From QHXN01 sp040509515 (lineage in GTDB: Bacteria > Acidobacteriota > Blastocatellia > Pyrinomonadales > Pyrinomonadaceae), in the NCBI GenBank assembly GCA_040509515.1, contig JBEVKV010000265.1, forward strand, positions 1 to 5,469: 5,469 nucleotides of DNA, read 5' to 3'. The position numbers were made by a program, and so were the translations under genes. Shown piece after piece: positions 3,769 to 5,469 of this stretch. Each line of letters opens with the position of its first letter. Positions within the stretch are counted from its first letter, which is position 1. Below the pieces are notes generated by a model. The model did no database searches and had not been told where the DNA came from. It saw only the letters and a list, made by a program, of their open reading frames with translations.

Positions 3769-5412
3769 ATGGCCCGTCAGCAGTGGACTCGTTCCCTGGC
3801 CCTGAGTCTCAGCCTCCTCGTCTCTGCCTCGCCCGCCGCCGTCATGGCGCAGAAGAAGAAGGGCGATCAGGCGGACGTACCCGAGCGCGAGCGCAACGTC
3901 AAGAAAGAGCGCTCGAACATGTTCAAGAAGTGGATCGACGAGGACGTCGCCTACATCATCACCGACGAGGAGAAGAAGGCTTGGAAGAAGCTCGCCACCG
4001 ACGAGGAGCGCGAGCAGTTCATCGAAGCCTTCTGGCGACGGCGCGACCCCGACCCGGACACGGAGCTTAACGAGTACCTCGAAGAGCACTACGAGCGCGT
4101 CGCCTACGCCAACCAGCACTTCGCCTCGGGCATCCCGGGCTGGAAGAGCGACCGCGGCCGCATCTACATCATGTACGGCGCGCCGCACGAGAAGGAGACG
4201 CACCCGACCGGCGGCAGCTACGAGCGCCCCTCCTACGAGGGCGGCGGCAACACCACCACCTACCCGTTCGAGGTCTGGTTCTACCGCTACCTGCCCGGCA
4301 TCGGCTCGGGCATCGAAATCGAGTTCGTCGACCCGACCGGCACCGGCGAGTACCGCATCGCACGCTCGCCCGACGAGAAGGACGCGATGCTCAACATCCC
4401 CGGCGCGGGTCTGACGCTGATGGAGCAGTTGGGGCTGGCGAACAAGGCCGACCGCATCGCCAACCGCAGCGCGTTCGGCTACTCGGGCCCCGGCGGTCGC
4501 GAGCAGGACAGCCCGTTCTCGCGCCTCATCCTCTACACAGACTTGCAGAAGCCGCCGCAGGTCAACGACGTGCTGGAGAAGAGCCTGCTCGCCACGGCCT
4601 CGACCGGCGCGGAAGACACCTCCGCGCTCGACGTTTCGACGAAGGTCGATTTCTACCGCGCCTCGGACGAGCGCGTGATGACGGCCATCACCGTCCAGAC
4701 CGACAACAACGACCTGACCTTCAGGGACGTGGGCGGCGTGCAGACCGCCAAGCTCAACATCTACGGCCGCGTGACGAACCTCTCGGGCCGCCGCATCACG
4801 AGCTTTGAAGACCCCGTGGTGACGACCGCGACCGTGGACGAGCTTTCGACGGCCAAGGATCGCAAGTCGGCCTACCAGCGCGTGCTCCCGCTCTCGCCCG
4901 GCAACTACAAGGTCGACCTGCTCATCCGCGACATCAACTCGGGCGCGACGACCGTCAAGGCCATCGGCTTCGAGGTGCCCAAGTTCGCGGCCGAGAAGCT
5001 CGGCACCTCGACGCTCGTGCTCGCGGTCAAGCTTCAGGCGCTCAACGACCAGTTGCCCGGCATGTTCTCCATCGGCCCCTTCAAGGTCGTCCCGAACGTC
5101 GCGGGCTCCTACAAGCGCGGGCAGGACGTTGGGATTTACATGCAGGTCTACAACGCGGGCGTCGACCAGACGACGCTCAGGCCCGCCATCGACGTGGAGT
5201 ACGTGCTGACGAAGGACGGCAAAGAGGTCTTCAAGCAGGCCGAGGACTGGCGCGGCAACTCGGACGCCGGCCAGCGCCTGACGCTCGCGCGGCTCCTGCC
5301 GACCAACAACCTCGTCCCCGGCGAGTACGAAGTGACCGTCCGCGTCCGCGACAAGGTCTCCGGCCAGTCGCTCTCGCCGGCCGCCAAATTCCAGGTCACG
5401 TCCGACAAGTAA
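3769..5412 (+). CDS. Exported GWxTD-domain protein
   Basis: This is a 547-residue protein. Residues 1-28 form a signal peptide: MARQQWTR, a hydrophobic stretch at about 9-25, and cleavage likely after AVMA (25-28). A basic, charged linker follows. Residues about 52-230 are the GWxTD domain: WIDEDVAYIITDEEKKAWKK, then EREQFIEAFWRRRDPDPDTELNEY (80-103), the core GWKSDRGRIYIMYGAP (124-139), YPFEVWFYRY (165-174) and IEIEFVDPTGTGEYRIA (182-198). The name-giving motif reads GWKSD here, with Ser for Thr. Residues about 290-405 and 415-545 look like beta-rich, Ig-like domains (LSPGNYKVDLLIRD; VPGEYEVTVRVRD). GWxTD proteins are common in Acidobacteriota and Bacteroidota, have no firmly known reaction, and are envelope-associated or periplasmic. 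The ATG at 3769 is chosen for its Shine-Dalgarno and the immediate signal peptide. The gene appears monocistronic, with its own promoter and a terminator hairpin 32 bp after the stop. Confidence 0.9.
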   Translation: MARQQWTRSLALSLSLLVSASPAAVMAQKKKGDQADVPERERNVKKERSNMFKKWIDEDVAYIITDEEKKAWKKLATDEEREQFIEAFWRRRDPDPDTELNEYLEEHYERVAYANQHFASGIPGWKSDRGRIYIMYGAPHEKETHPTGGSYERPSYEGGGNTTTYPFEVWFYRYLPGIGSGIEIEFVDPTGTGEYRIARSPDEKDAMLNIPGAGLTLMEQLGLANKADRIANRSAFGYSGPGGREQDSPFSRLILYTDLQKPPQVNDVLEKSLLATASTGAEDTSALDVSTKVDFYRASDERVMTAITVQTDNNDLTFRDVGGVQTAKLNIYGRVTNLSGRRITSFEDPVVTTATVDELSTAKDRKSAYQRVLPLSPGNYKVDLLIRDINSGATTVKAIGFEVPKFAAEKLGTSTLVLAVKLQALNDQLPGMFSIGPFKVVPNVAGSYKRGQDVGIYMQVYNAGVDQTTLRPAIDVEYVLTKDGKEVFKQAEDWRGNSDAGQRLTLARLLPTNNLVPGEYEVTVRVRDKVSGQSLSPAAKFQVTSDK

Positions 5413-5444
5413 GCTCCTCGCCCCACGCGGGAGACTCAAAAGGC

Positions 5445-5469
5445 GGCGCGCTCTTCAACAGAGCGCGCC
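5445..5469 (+). terminator. Perfect 10-bp hairpin after the GWxTD gene
   Basis: GGCGCGCTCT (5445-5454) and AGAGCGCGCC (5460-5469) are exact complements around the 5-nt loop TCAAC. The hairpin starts 32 bp after the stop codon. Any U-tract would lie just beyond the window, so intrinsic termination is likely but not fully visible. Confidence 0.7.

Noticed and set aside
3646..5439. 597-codon open frame on the minus strand opposite the GWxTD gene
   Set aside because: It is the GC-rich antisense shadow of a well-supported gene. Its translation is Arg/Val/Asp-rich without any domain, and it runs across the GWxTD promoter leader and start.

Overview
The window looks like a chromosomal segment of a GC-rich, Gram-negative soil-type bacterium, most likely an Acidobacteriota member (Blastocatellia-like). 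The main pointers are the long acidobacterial type of GWxTD-domain exported protein, a TPR protein with a C-terminal Fis-type helix-turn-helix, and a TatC with a long N-terminal extension and an enlarged first periplasmic loop. This taxonomic call comes from family recall, not from a marker gene.

Region 1 (1-1550), twin-arginine translocation. The window opens inside a plus-strand frame whose residues resemble the amphipathic helix and tail of a TatA/TatB subunit. It ends at 256. A GC-rich hairpin (270-299) follows, then tatC (351-1427) with six predicted membrane segments. tatC carries about 90-100 extra residues between membrane segments 1 and 2. Two hairpins without U-tracts (1452-1514, 1524-1543) lie between tatC and the convergent gene that follows.

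Region 2 (1550-3450), a divergent pair. On the minus strand is an 85-residue exported small protein with a signal peptide, a proline run, degenerate His/Pro-Gly repeats and a hydrophobic C-terminal helix. Facing away from it is a 499-residue TPR protein with a C-terminal Fis-type HTH, a plausible peptide- or protein-sensing regulator. The 120-bp gap between them holds a terminator-like hairpin with a T6 tract and a perfect 12+2+12 palindrome that ends exactly where the regulator's Shine-Dalgarno begins. Base composition is lower (about 42-60% GC) through the peptide gene, the shared control region and the first half of the regulator, then rises to about 70% in mid-gene. The arrangement recalls the logic of RRNPP peptide-sensing pairs, but the HTH is at the other end and the setting is Gram-negative. 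This is the best candidate here for an undescribed system; the function is inferred.

Region 3 (3451-5469), a structured intergenic region and an exported GWxTD protein. The 318-bp gap contains a branched RNA-like fold (3511-3588), a good sigma-70-type promoter (TTGACT-18-TACAAT, 3587-3616), a long leader hairpin followed by TTTT (3631-3696), and three copies of CCGACCGAA. The GWxTD-domain protein (3769-5412) has a signal peptide, and a perfect 10-bp hairpin at the window end is its likely terminator.

The TatC gene and the GWxTD gene look like ordinary housekeeping or lineage genes. The divergent peptide-regulator pair appears to be a separate unit inserted between them.
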